This document shows positions 1 through 8,857 of a DNA stretch of 45,195 bases, piece after piece (the stretch's first letter is position 1; every line of letters starts with the position of its first letter). Origin of the DNA: Podochytrium sp. JEL0797 (taxonomy: Eukaryota; Chytridiomycota; Chytridiomycetes; Chytridiales; Chytriomycetaceae); the NCBI GenBank assembly GCA_027596195.1, contig JADGJG010000098.1:1-45195 (forward strand). Direction: 5' to 3'. The notes under the pieces are model-generated. The model saw only the letters and a program-made list of their open reading frames with translations. It had not been told where the DNA came from and did not search any database. The position numbers were made by a program, and so were the translations under genes.

Positions 1-93
1 GTGTGTTTTTGGGTGGGTTTTGGTGCGGGGGTGGTGGTTTTTTATTTTTCTAATTTCCTTATTTGGGGGGTTACAAAAGAACAAAACCCCAAA

Positions 94-116
94 CCCCCCC
101 CCCCCCCCCCCCCCCC
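94..116. repeat. Poly-C homopolymer tract (23 C)
   Basis: An uninterrupted run of 23 C lies about 50 nt beyond the stop codon of the SDR gene, in its 3' flank. The bases before it (1-70) are G/T-rich on the same strand, so the two parts could pair or form a quadruplex. Run length may be inexact because homopolymers of this size are error-prone in sequencing. Bases 1-93 hold no gene that I can support. Confidence 0.9.
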
Positions 117-166
117 TCTCTTACTTCTTCCAGTTCAAAATATACACATTCATTTATCCCAAACAC

Positions 167-898
167 TCACTCCCCAACCTCCACTACCGTCCCCGTCGAA
201 AACGCATTCGTCACCATAAACACAACCCCCTTCACAACCGCCTCCACCCCCTCCCCCTTCCCAACCGTCACCGCATTCACACGAATCGGAGTAACCTCCC
301 TCGCCAACACTTTCACCAACCCACCCATGGCTGCCCCCACCACGGCTTGTACCCCGCGATTGGCGGATGCGGAACAGAGTGTGATGGAGGGGGATGCGCC
401 TTTGAGTTTGAGGTGGGGGTATGCGGAATTGACAGCACTCACGTGTCCCACAATCCGCGCCGAAAGAGTCGCAGCGAGTTGGTCCGCGGGGAGGCTCACA
501 ATCAACAGGTCGGGGGAATCGTTGGGATCGCTGGCCGCGATACTGATGAGGTGGTCAAAGGAGGAGTCGGAGAGGTCTGAAAACAGTTGATCGAGTTCCC
601 CGGCGTCAGAGGTATCCACTGCGCGGGCGGTGACGGTGGCAAAGTCCGTTCCGTTGTCTTGCGACGCGTCCTGGGAGGTGGGGTCAATCGCGAATACGGA
701 AACAGCAGATTGCTGGATCAAGGTGGGGTTTGTGTCGGCGAGGGCGACGTTTGCGCCTAGTGCGCGGAGCTGTAAGGGGGTGGGGGTGAGAATATGTGAC
801 GGTTTGAGGGGGGGTTTTTTTGCCTGTTGGGCGACGGCGAGTCCAATGTCGGAGGTTGCACCGAGGATTACGCAGGTTTGGCCGTCGAGACGTTGCAT
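167..898 (-). CDS. Atypical short-chain dehydrogenase/reductase (SDR), 225 aa
   Basis: Rossmann-fold SDR. The N-terminus (MQRLDGQTCVILGATSDIG) carries a variant of the TGxxxGxG dinucleotide-binding motif, and the C-terminal core has VLAREVTPIRVNAVTVG, the usual SDR segment before the PG motif. The chosen ATG (898) starts directly before the first strand; the longer frame to 952 adds only low-complexity residues. An in-frame 54-nt GC-AG intron (770-823) is proposed: removing it restores VAQQLRALGANVALAD, a standard SDR helix-strand. The catalytic YxxxK is absent: the aligned stretch reads VVGAAMG, with V and M where Tyr and Lys should be. This fits the group of SDRs without canonical active-site residues (Lin1944-like), so it may bind nucleotide without classical oxidoreductase activity. 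The protein ends normally (GTVVEVGE), at about the usual SDR length. Confidence 0.82.
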   Translation of the reverse strand: MQRLDGQTCVILGATSDIGLAVAQQAKKPPLKPSHILTPTPLQLRALGANVALADTNPTLIQQSAVSVFAIDPTSQDASQDNGTDFATVTARAVDTSDAGELDQLFSDLSDSSFDHLISIAASDPNDSPDLLIVSLPADQLAATLSARIVGHVSAVNSAYPHLKLKGASPSITLCSASANRGVQAVVGAAMGGLVKVLAREVTPIRVNAVTVGKGEGVEAVVKGVVFMVTNAFSTGTVVEVGE

Positions 899-1414
899 TC
901 GTCTTTCGGGCAGGAGTTTGGAAAGAAAAAAAAACAAAAAAAACACGTGCACTCACGGTGCAACCACGGTGCATGCAACAAAGGAAATTTGGGAGGGAAA
1001 AAAAATACTTTCGGGAATCCGACAACGGCCACCGGAGATAGGCACGGAATACGTATTTTAAATTTTAGCTGTATACTATGCGATCACAATGTTGCAGATG
1101 TGGACTCATTAACTGAGTTTTGAGTCGGCGTTGGACGCGCCGGGCGCATGGTGAATTGTGAACTTTCGACAACCCCCCTTCTGAATGAAACTAACCGGGA
1201 CAGTTGGGATTTGTAACTTCAACCACATTTTGTGTCTGTAATCTTATTTGGTATTTTTAATTTTTTTTATTGATTGAAAAAACGGGGAAAAAAAGAATAA
1301 ATAAAAATTAAACAAAACGACCCTCTTCCTCTCTTGCTACAAATTTTGCTTTCCTTCCAGTTATTCCGTACATATCGCTTGCTACACTCCTTTTTCAAAT
1401 TTCAGCCCAATTTT
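899..1414. other. Intergenic region, SDR 5' flank and CK1 gene 3' flank
   Basis: No gene is supported here. The part next to the SDR start (910-1010) has A-rich runs on the plus strand. 1240-1310 is very AT-rich with poly-A and poly-T runs and could serve as the 3' processing region of the CK1 gene that ends at 1415. Confidence 0.6.
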
Positions 1415-3328
1415 CTAAACTTCCTCCGACCTCGTGCATGAGAACCACCCCTGCCACCACTTCTTCCTCCTCTTTTCCTCCCCCTTTTGTCCCCTCTTCT
1501 CGAACCACTTTGAAAAAAGTCTCGGGGTGCTTTCCTTCTCTTGTCGTTGTCCGTCCAGCCTGTCAGGAATATCAATTTCCAACTCGCCCTTCTCCGATCC
1601 GAAAATTTCTTTTTCATTCGAGGTATTGGTGGGTGTATTAAATGCCGTGTATGGAACAGGGCAGAGAACGGTATCAGATAGGGTGGGTGGGTTTTCGTAA
1701 CAGGGCTGGTCCTTTCCACGCTTGCCATTTAGTCTGTCCATTTCAAGCATCCAGTCAAACACTCCGTCATCCTCCTCTCCGAGTCTCCGGAGTGCTGCAT
1801 TGGAAATCAGTTCCATTTTTTTGGTAATTAAACAGAAGCCATAAACAAACCTTGATCAAACAAACCCCACAAGTAGTTGTAATCCGGCTTTTCATCAAAC
1901 GTTAAATCGCGGCAATACTTGAGATATATGCGAAACTCTTCAGGGAACCCATGACACAACTCGTCAACAGGTACCCAACATTTCATTTGGCCGATCTTTT
2001 CGTATTTTTGAGTGGGGGTAGCCGCCTTAATGCCTTGCCACGGCAGCGAACCGCAGAGAAAGTACATGAAGACGTGACCGAGAGATTCGAGGTCGTCGCG
2101 GCGGGATAGTTCTGTTCAATTTTTCAGAAGAGATTGATTAAAAAATCAGAAACTTGAAGGGTTAATGAAATATACCTCTTCCAAAATGCGCGTTCGTGCT
2201 CGCATACCTCGCAGTTCCAGTCATATTGCCCCGGTTCTCGCGAAATGGAATGTGTTTCTTGGTTTTGGGGTCCAAGAACATTTTGGCCAACCCGAAATCA
2301 ATCAAGAAAATCTGTGCAGCTGGGTGCGGTGCGTCGAGGGAGTGGTTTGAAACAATGCCATATGGATCTATTTTATTTGAGTGAGAGAAGAAGGGGAGAT
2401 TAGACAATTTTTTAACCAAGGGCGCCCACTGGGTTCTCACCTGCCATCTTGCCCTCATTTAGTGCAAGCTCGCTGTTCCTCGGTAACCGACCAATCAGGA
2501 AGTTGTCAGGCTTGATGTCTCTATACACCAAGCCTTGGTCGTGCACGGCTTTCATACGCGTGACCTGGAGAGTGTGAGGAAGACTTTTTGAGCTTTCTTG
2601 AATGAGACAAACGCAGCCAAACTTAAATAATGCTTACCATCTGCTTCGCCAACATGCACACCGTCTTGACACTGAATCGACGGTCACAGAGGTCAAACAT
2701 GTCTTCCAAACTCGGACCAAGGAGGTCGAGACACAGAATGTTGTAGACGCCTTCTTGGCCAAAGTAATACACGCTCGGAACGCCGACTGATTTGAAAACG
2801 CGGAACAGTCTTAGAAAACACGTTTTTGGAAAAATAAAACGTGTTGTTCACCTGTACCCGCCATGATATCGTACGCGTCACACTCTCCGTGCAGCTGAGT
2901 AGCCCTGGAATTCGCGGGTTCGAATTTTATGGCGACTTGTTCTCTCGTGTAGATATTTGTGCCCTAAATACGCGTGTTTGGGAAGTGTCAATAAGGATAC
3001 GAAACAGACGTGAGCGCGCTTCGTTTGGGTGTCGACGACAGGGAGAAGAGTGGGTCGCCATACGTACCATGAAAATACTTCCAAACGATCCTTCCCCAAT
3101 TTTTCGATCGACCCAAAACTGTCCGCCCACAATATTGGCATCGATTTGAGATATCTTGAGTTGCACGCTTCCAGTGTTGTTGACGTCTTTCGGCGCCGTT
3201 GAAACCCGCGTCTCTGCGGTCGAGCCCTGGACACACGTGGTGTTTGCAGTAGAGGTGAAGAGCGACTTGATTCCCATTGTGATGCTGGAAGTGCGCTTCT
3301 TGTCACGAGAGGCGTTCAGGAAAAACAT
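1415..3328 (-). CDS. Casein kinase 1, YCK type (copy A), 492 aa, 7 exons
   Basis: Ser/Thr kinase of the CK1 family. Exons on the minus strand: 3068-3328, 2852-2963, 2638-2786, 2441-2564, 2176-2367, 1851-2111, 1415-1794; sum 1479 nt. Visible motifs are the glycine loop [17 protein letters not shown] with the ATP-binding Lys, [13 protein letters not shown] (Tyr instead of His, as in yeast Yck kinases), IDFGLAK, and the CK1 replacement of APE, here [12 protein letters not shown] (STN rather than the usual SIN). The C-terminus is basic and ends in [10 protein letters not shown] and EEV. Membrane-attached Yck and CK1-gamma kinases also have a cysteine tail, so plasma-membrane attachment by palmitoylation is plausible, though only one Cys remains. 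A second possible start at 3277 gives MGIKSLF, a potential myristoylation site. A paralogue lies just upstream at 4024-6314. Confidence 0.9.
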
Positions 3329-3335
3329 TTTTTGG

Positions 3336-3375
3336 GATTTTCAGCGAAGTGATTTTCCCGTTTGAGCTGAAAATC
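3336..3375. promoter_or_regulatory. Perfect 10-bp inverted repeat just upstream of CK1 copy A
   Basis: GATTTTCAGC at 3336-3345 and its exact reverse complement GCTGAAAATC at 3366-3375 flank a 20-nt loop. It begins 8 nt upstream of the first ATG (3328) of the minus-strand CK1 gene, so it would lie in the 5' leader or core promoter. It could be an operator-like site or an RNA hairpin near the start codon; function is not shown. Confidence 0.45.
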
Positions 3376-3435
3376 GCGTCATTCGATCCTGTCGCTTTTA
3401 TTCCCTTTTTGCTTATCATATAATGCTTGGTTTTC

Positions 3436-3520
3436 TCATTCCCCTCAATCGACGCTTCCTCACGGGTCATCCATTCTCATGAAACAAAACAGACTGTGCC
3501 ACTACTTTCTTCTCCTCCTC
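3436..3520. repeat. Direct repeat, left copy (CK1 C-terminal tail)
   Basis: This 85-nt segment aligns without gaps by eye with 4000-4084. Shared blocks include AATCGACGCTTCCTCA and TCTCCTCCTC. The right copy is the functional 3' end of CK1 copy B; this one is the tail of the relic. Confidence 0.88.
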
Positions 3521-3695
3521 AACGTTTCCGAACTGAGCGTTCGTGCTTGCGTATCTCGCCGTTTCGATCATATTACGATTTTTTTGCGCAAAATCATGTT
3601 CTTTTTGGATTTCGCCACGCCGAAATCGATAATATAAACCTGAGAAGCCGCATGCGGCGCGTTAATGGAGTGGTTCGAAACAATTCCATATGGGT
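3436..3695 (-). pseudogene. Decayed third casein kinase 1 copy (exon plus C-terminal tail)
   Basis: Read on the minus strand from an acceptor-like CACAG before 3695, the sequence begins [19 protein letters not shown] and continues to IDFGVAKS, matching exon 5 of CK1 copy A. About eight residues are then lost and the frame shifts, after which [12 protein letters not shown] follows in another frame. The next 85 nt (3436-3520) match the last codons and 3' flank of copy B, but TAG replaces a Trp codon of the WW pair and the Cys-Cys pair reads Cys-Phe. The exons that should lie between are missing. This is a dead, internally deleted paralogue, partly copy-A-like and partly copy-B-like. Confidence 0.85.
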
Positions 3696-3999
3696 CTGTG
3701 AGTGTGTGTATTTTAGTGCATTTTAAGCAGAAGAAGCGCGAGATGAGATAACTCAGCTGCATGGCGCATGTGCGATGAACTTATTGCGCTTTCTTGCAAT
3801 GATGGAGGCGCATACACGTGCACACACACGCGCTTAAATAGTTATTATACTACCTGTTTCACAAACTTGCAAACAGTATTCAAGCCGTTCTCCTTGATTC
3901 TCGCGTTTGAGATCTCACTTCTGTTGAGATTCGATCATTTGATCACGTCTTTTGCATTTCCGTTCACGTTTAATTTAAAATGTTTTAGGCCAGACCACC
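3696..3999. other. Intergenic segment between CK1 relic and CK1 copy B
   Basis: No coding potential matching the neighbours is seen. It holds a short ACACGTGCACACACACG stretch and AT-rich sequence, and probably contains the 3' untranslated region of copy B. Confidence 0.5.
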
Positions 4000-4084
4000 T
4001 CATTCTCCATAATCGACGCTTCCTCATACGTCATCCGTTCTCATGCAACAAAACATACTGTGCCACCACTTTCGTCTCCTCCTC
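4000..4084. repeat. Direct repeat, right copy (3' end of CK1 copy B)
   Basis: Counterpart of 3436-3520. It covers the last codons of CK1 copy B ([14 protein letters not shown]), its TGA stop at 4024-4026, and about 24 nt of 3' flank. Conservation past the stop shows that DNA, not only protein, was duplicated. Confidence 0.88.
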
Positions 4085-6314
4085 ATTCCTCCCCTAGGCG
4101 CGTTCGCGTCTTCACCACCAAGAGATTTCTTCAACGGACTGTGCTGCTGTGCAGATTGGGGCTGATGCTGCAGCAACTGCTGTTGCGAGACCGTCACCTC
4201 TACCACCCCAGTGGGAGTACTTCCGGCACCTCTCGGATAATTAGCTCCACCATGTGCAAGGACCACGGGTGACGCGCGTTTGTTACTCTCCTCCGCAGAT
4301 CCTTTTCTGTGTTCCGAAATCACATGCAGCCCAGGAGGACTCATCCCCCCTGCTTGCTGTTGCTGAAGCTGGTGACTCGAGGAATTCTGATTCGTATTTG
4401 ACGTCATCATTGACTGGGCGTGAAGTGGGTGAATCGAATCATTCAAATGAGGAGCAGGGCGGATTCCCGGAGTCGTGATGTTCGGACTCATGGCATGAGG
4501 AGTCAACGGAGAGTGCGCGGGAAGAGGTTGTTGAGGTAATGTGGCTGCCGCTGCGTTACCCGAGGTGCGCGAGAGGCGGCGGTCGCGTTCGATTTCGCGT
4601 TCGCGACGTTGGATGTCCATGGCCGTCATCCAGTCGTAAACCCCGTCGTCTTTTTCTCGAATATCCACAAGAACTGGAAGCAAAATCAGGTTATCATGAC
4701 ACGAACATCGAAAACGCGAACCCACCTTTGTCGAACAAGCCCCTCAAATATTCGTAATCTGGCTCCTCATCAAACTTCAAATCCCGGCAATACTTCAGAT
4801 ACACTCCGAATTCTTCGGGAAGTGCTTGCCCGGCTGCGCCCACAAGAAGCTCCTTGATGAGTGTCGACCGCTTCTTTTCGCCAATTTTCTCATACTTTTG
4901 CTTATTGGTTTGCGCTTTCATGCCTTGCCATGGCAGAGAGCCGCGCAGGAGGTAGAAGAACACATGGCCAAGAGATTCGAGATCATCCCGACGCGATTGT
5001 TCTTGAAGAAAAATGACCGACTTTTCAGAACTCGTGAATAGAAAGCAAGGTTGAATTCAAACATACCGCGACCCATATGCGTGTTGATACTCATGTATCT
5101 CGCGGTTCCACTCAAGCTCTTCTTTTCACGGTAGGGAATGTGCTGTCCCGTCCGAGGGTCCCGATACGCCTTGGCCATGCCAAAATCAACCAGAAATACC
5201 TCCGAAGCAGGGTGAGGCCAGCTCGCGGAGTGATTCGAAACGACACCATACGGATCTATCACAAGATAGTTACGCCCAGAATCCGAAAGAATAATGCTTC
5301 AACAGCACGAACCTGGATTCGACGTTCCTGCCGCCCTCGCCGCCATCTCACTACTCCTGGGCAGCCTCCCAACCAAAAAGTTGTCTGGCTTAATGTCTCG
5401 GTAAATCAAATGACGGTCGTGCACGGTCTCGATTCGCGACACCATCTGTTTGGCCAACATGGCGACAGTTTTGAGCGAGAATTTTCTCTGACAGAGATCA
5501 AAAAGGTCTTCGAGACTCGGGCCGAGGAGGTCGAGGATGAGGATGTTGTGGAGACCTTCTTGGCCAAAGTAATAAACGTTTGGCACACCGACTGATTTCG
5601 AAAACCGAAAATAAAAGTCAGAAGAACGCGGATGAGAGATTGGAAGAAGGATGTTTTACCAGAACCGGCCATGATTTTGTACGTTCTAAATTCATCGCGG
5701 AGCTGGGGCGCGTCGGATTTTCGGGGCTCAAATTTGATGGCAATCGGTTGGTTATTGATGATGTTCGTGCCCTACTTTAGCAGCTTAGCATGATAGATCG
5801 AGTTTGAAACAAATGCTTGGGGTTTGAAAATTCCACGCGCGTCGGCAGGCCCAGATCGATCCAAGCGAGAGAAATCATTCGAACGCACTGCTGAGAGAGC
5901 GTTGTGCATCCCTCAGATCTTCCTGAGCTTTTCAGAAGGCATCCGACTAACCTCGTATATAACGCCGAACGATCCTTCGCCGATTTTTCTTCCGACGCGA
6001 AAGTGGGTGCCGACAAGATTGGAATTGTTTTGCGAGTTGTTCATTGCAGCAGAACTCGAGAGCCCCCCTGTGGTGGCCATAGCGGTCAAAGAGTTCTGAG
6101 CGAGTGCTGGTGGTTGCGGCTGCTGCTGCGGAGTGGTTGTGATGTTTGGTGGTGTTGGGGCTTTCGACTTTTGCGGCTCAGCGGCGGGAAGGTTGACAAC
6201 AGTCACGTTTGATTTTGAGTTGGAGGAATCGGTGTGATCCATGTTGGCTTTGGGGGTTGCGGGTTTGGCGAAAGGATGCTGGATTGCTGGTGGCGGGGCG
6301 TTTTGCGTTGACAT
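4024..6314 (-). CDS. Casein kinase 1, YCK type (copy B), 622 aa, 6 exons
   Basis: Exons on the minus strand: 5952-6314, 5660-5771, 5313-5591, 5067-5255, 4726-5001, 4024-4673; sum 1869 nt. A disordered Pro/Gln/Ser-rich N-terminus of about 100 aa precedes the kinase domain: [50 protein letters not shown], and the CK1 signature [12 protein letters not shown] with an intact SIN. A Gln/Ser/Pro-rich tail of about 200 aa ends in [18 protein letters not shown]. The Cys-Cys pair next to basic and aromatic residues resembles the palmitoylated tails of Yck1/2 and CK1-gamma, so plasma-membrane localisation is inferred. Its second exon (112 nt) is the same length as in copy A; copy A has one extra intron, inside the region covered by exon 3 here. 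This is the more conserved of the two copies. Confidence 0.93.
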
Positions 6315-6442
6315 TTCGCGTTGAAAACGAAGGCGGGAATTCAGTTCCCCTTTTCGTATTCACAAAGTGGTAAGATCGTTTCTTGAACGAGAACGGCCGA
6401 AGAGAATCACGCGCGCGCACAAAAAAAACGAAAACCTAGGTT

Positions 6443-6737
6443 CCGCAGCAACTTGAGCTGGTGAAATTAAGACCACATTCGATCATGACAAGATATTGAA
6501 CAATGTAGAACGCGTAAGGAGCGCGTGGAGCGTGGTTTGGACTGCTTGGAATAAAAGTCGTAGTTTAGGAACGTTCGAAAACAACTACGCACCAGTAGTA
6601 TAGTGGTTATTATGTCCGCTTCCCAAGCGGACGACTCGGGTTCGAATCCCGGCTGGTGCACGCTTCCCAGTCTTTTGCGGCCTGTTACGAGCAGAGGGGG
6701 GTTGTGGGCCGATTTTGCGAGGAGCGTTTTGTTTTGC
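6443..6737. repeat. Inverted repeat, left arm, containing tRNA-Gly
   Basis: By eye, this arm is the reverse complement of 7295-7586. The outer part (6443-6660) is strongly conserved, including about 145 bp upstream of the tRNA; the inner part beyond the tRNA is weaker but keeps blocks such as CTTTTGCGG and GAGGAG.GTTTTG. Confidence 0.85.
6589..6660 (+). tRNA. tRNA-Gly (anticodon CCC)
   Basis: A 72-nt intronless cloverleaf: acceptor stem GCACCAG/CTGGTGC with discriminator A, anticodon arm TCCGC-TTCCCAA-GCGGA with anticodon CCC, and T-loop GGTTCGAATCC. A T4 run at 6672-6675 fits a Pol III terminator, and AATAAAAG at about -40 resembles an upstream TATA-like element. The sequence is identical to the tRNA on the opposite strand at 7368-7439. 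Confidence 0.95.
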
Positions 6738-7294
6738 TTCTAATCCCCTCCTTGCACCCTCCTCTGCTGTGAGCCCAACTGAGCCCATCCCAAGGAAAAC
6801 AAACGCCATGACAATACTGCCACGAATGAAGGATGCATCCCTGAGCATTAAAAAATTTAATTACCTTCGTCGGGTGCCAAGACCTTCTTAACCCAAACAC
6901 AACTTGGTAACTTGCAAGTCACATCCACTACATACTAATAACACTCACGTTTACCCTGAGTAGATTATAGCCAGTGGTTGATATTGCAATTGGCACAGCA
7001 ACTCATTGGAGTTCATGCATCATCTTATTTCCACCACTGCGCGTCTCAATCTGTCTCCATTCTCCTCCTACTGGACCACCACCCACGCCAAGCATCGAGG
7101 GAGGTGGCTTCCTTCTTTCATCGTCGGGGTGATGTAGGCCATATTTTTTTTCCGGTTCGCGCCTGGGCCGTCCCTTCGTAAGCATCCCAACCCAAAAAAA
7201 ATGACTACCTACTTCATAAGCATGCATGTTTAATACTTTTTTTCCTTGATGGATGTATTTAAACAAAGTTGATGAAATGGAAAAAATGAATTAA
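6738..7294. other. Spacer between inverted tRNA repeat arms
   Basis: About 560 nt without a supported gene. Short open frames exist on both strands, but none resembles a known protein or has convincing splice structure. No transposase or terminal repeats other than the arms themselves were seen. Confidence 0.55.
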
Positions 7295-7586
7295 AGCAAA
7301 ACACTCCTCACAAAAACACCCGCACACCCCCTCGACTCGCCGCAGCCCGCAAAAGTACTGAGCAGCGTGCACCAGCCGGGATTCGAACCCGAGTCGTCCG
7401 CTTGGGAAGCGGACATAATAACCACTATACTACTGGTGCATGTTCGATTTTGAATGTTCTTGACCTATGACTTTTATATCGAGCACTCCAAACCACGCCC
7501 CACGCGCTCCTTACGTGTTCTACATTTGTTCAATATCTTGTCATGATCGAATGTGGTCTTAATTTCACCAGCTCAAGTTGCTGCGG
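7295..7586. repeat. Inverted repeat, right arm, containing tRNA-Gly
   Basis: Reverse-complement partner of 6443-6737. The outer boundary CCGCAGCAACTT is shared exactly (6443-6454 against 7575-7586). Small substitutions and indels upstream of the tRNA show that the arms have diverged, while the tRNAs themselves have not. Confidence 0.85.
7368..7439 (-). tRNA. tRNA-Gly (anticodon CCC), second copy
   Basis: Identical 72-nt tRNA to 6589-6660, on the minus strand. TATAAAAG lies upstream, a little over 30 nt from the 5' end, and a TTTT run follows the 3' end on the minus strand, so this copy also looks transcribable. Confidence 0.95.
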
Positions 7587-7707
7587 CGGCTTTTCCTATT
7601 CTAAACCACCCTCAGCCCAGCCCTTCTTCAAATTCGTGGGCATGACAAAAACCAGTTAAACAACGTCATGTTTAATGATGTGAAACCCACACTAATGTTC
7701 CAAGCCC

Positions 7708-8781
7708 TCACTTCTTGTTTGTTCGCAACCACCCACTCAAAATTTCAGAAACCTCTCGATGCCCTCTCTCCTCTGCCCCCTTTTGCGCTCGCAAGCAATA
7801 TATATCTTCAATGGATCCATGCTCCAGAAATCCGTGGACAAACTCGACAAAGTTATGGCAGGCCGCCCAATAAAGGCAGAATCCTTGTTGATCGCGGTCC
7901 AGATGACGTCTCACATTCGCATCTGCCAACAAAAGCTGAACGACACTCTTCTTTCCCTCCTCCATCGCTACCATAAGTGGTTGATTCCCAAACGCCCCCG
8001 CCGACACGCGACCGTCCTGCAGAAGGAGCTGCACAATCTCCTCCTTTCCTTCACTCGCGGCATAAAACAAGGCACTGTTTTCATCATCTGCCGGATTCAC
8101 TTGAGGGTTCTGCAGCAGCTCGGTCACCACTTGCGTATACCCCATAGCGCATGCCACAACGAAGGGAGCATTCTTCTGAACCGCAATATTGAAAGCACGA
8201 GTGTGAAGAAGCTCATGGTAGATTCGAACGGCCATGGCTGGAGACACACGCCATCGCTCCCAATCGTCCAAGTCCGAGTCGCCTCCCTTTTTCTGCACCT
8301 CGGCTTCGACAGTCTCGAGTTCGTTTTCGTCTTCCCAATCCGATCCGGAATCGGAGATGTCTTCAATCACAATGTTCGAAATGTCAAGGTCTTGAGGGGG
8401 ATGATGCGGCTTGATCGACAGCTTCTGCTCTTCGGGGTCCAACGACTCAGAGCCAAACACGGAAGCGAGTATTGCAACTTTGTACGTAAATGGGATGGCC
8501 AGCCAAGAGGTGCCTTTGATGCCGTGAGCATCGAGGAGGTGCCAGAAGGTCTTGTGGTGCCGAGATAGTGCCGCCAAGTGTTGGCGAGCGAAGGAGGGGT
8601 CGTGCATGATCACGCTGGTGAAGGTGGACTTTGAAGCCATCGCAATATTCGCAACGTCGCCCAGAGAAAGGTTCAGCGCAATCTGGCGAACGACTTCCGT
8701 CGGCAGCGGTGGTTGCATGTTTGGCTTTCCGAAAGGCACTTCACTCTTCAGAAGAAAAAAAGGTTTTTTTTTCAGACTCAT
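7708..8781 (-). CDS. F-box protein with ankyrin repeats, 357 aa
   Basis: Single exon. An F-box-like motif occupies residues of about 26-58 (LPTEVVRQIALNLSLGDVAN), the Skp1-binding module of SCF ubiquitin ligases. An acidic linker (about 130-170) precedes ankyrin repeats at about 210-340, including VVACAMGYTQVVTELLQN, ALFYAASEGKEEIVQLLLQ and PLMVAMEEGKKSVVQLLLAD, which would serve as the substrate-recruiting part. Architecture and length match the F-box/ankyrin families that are expanded in chytrid fungi. The start is uncertain: the ATG at 8718 (MQPPLPTEV) has A at -3 and still leaves the F-box whole. The gap to the next gene on the same strand is only 76 nt. Confidence 0.85.
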   Translation of the reverse strand: MSLKKKPFFLLKSEVPFGKPNMQPPLPTEVVRQIALNLSLGDVANIAMASKSTFTSVIMHDPSFARQHLAALSRHHKTFWHLLDAHGIKGTSWLAIPFTYKVAILASVFGSESLDPEEQKLSIKPHHPPQDLDISNIVIEDISDSGSDWEDENELETVEAEVQKKGGDSDLDDWERWRVSPAMAVRIYHELLHTRAFNIAVQKNAPFVVACAMGYTQVVTELLQNPQVNPADDENSALFYAASEGKEEIVQLLLQDGRVSAGAFGNQPLMVAMEEGKKSVVQLLLADANVRRHLDRDQQGFCLYWAACHNFVEFVHGFLEHGSIEDIYCLRAQKGAEERGHREVSEILSGWLRTNKK

Positions 8782-8857
8782 CCCGCAGAATTAAGCCCTT
8801 AATCCAAAATAATGTTTAGGAAGAATCGTGCACTTCAACGACATGTCGAATTTTATT

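Noticed and set aside
94..116. Poly-C tract as a telomere
   Set aside because: It is a single homopolymer without a TTAGGG-like period and lies directly in the 3' flank of a gene.
6443..7586. Inverted arms as a DNA transposon or MITE
   Set aside because: No target-site duplication or transposase was seen, and the arms are built around functional tRNA genes; a simple inverted duplication explains them.
7759..8568. Plus-strand open frame of 269 aa
   Set aside because: It is the antisense of the F-box/ankyrin gene; the translation has no repeats or motifs, while the minus-strand frame is clearly a real protein.
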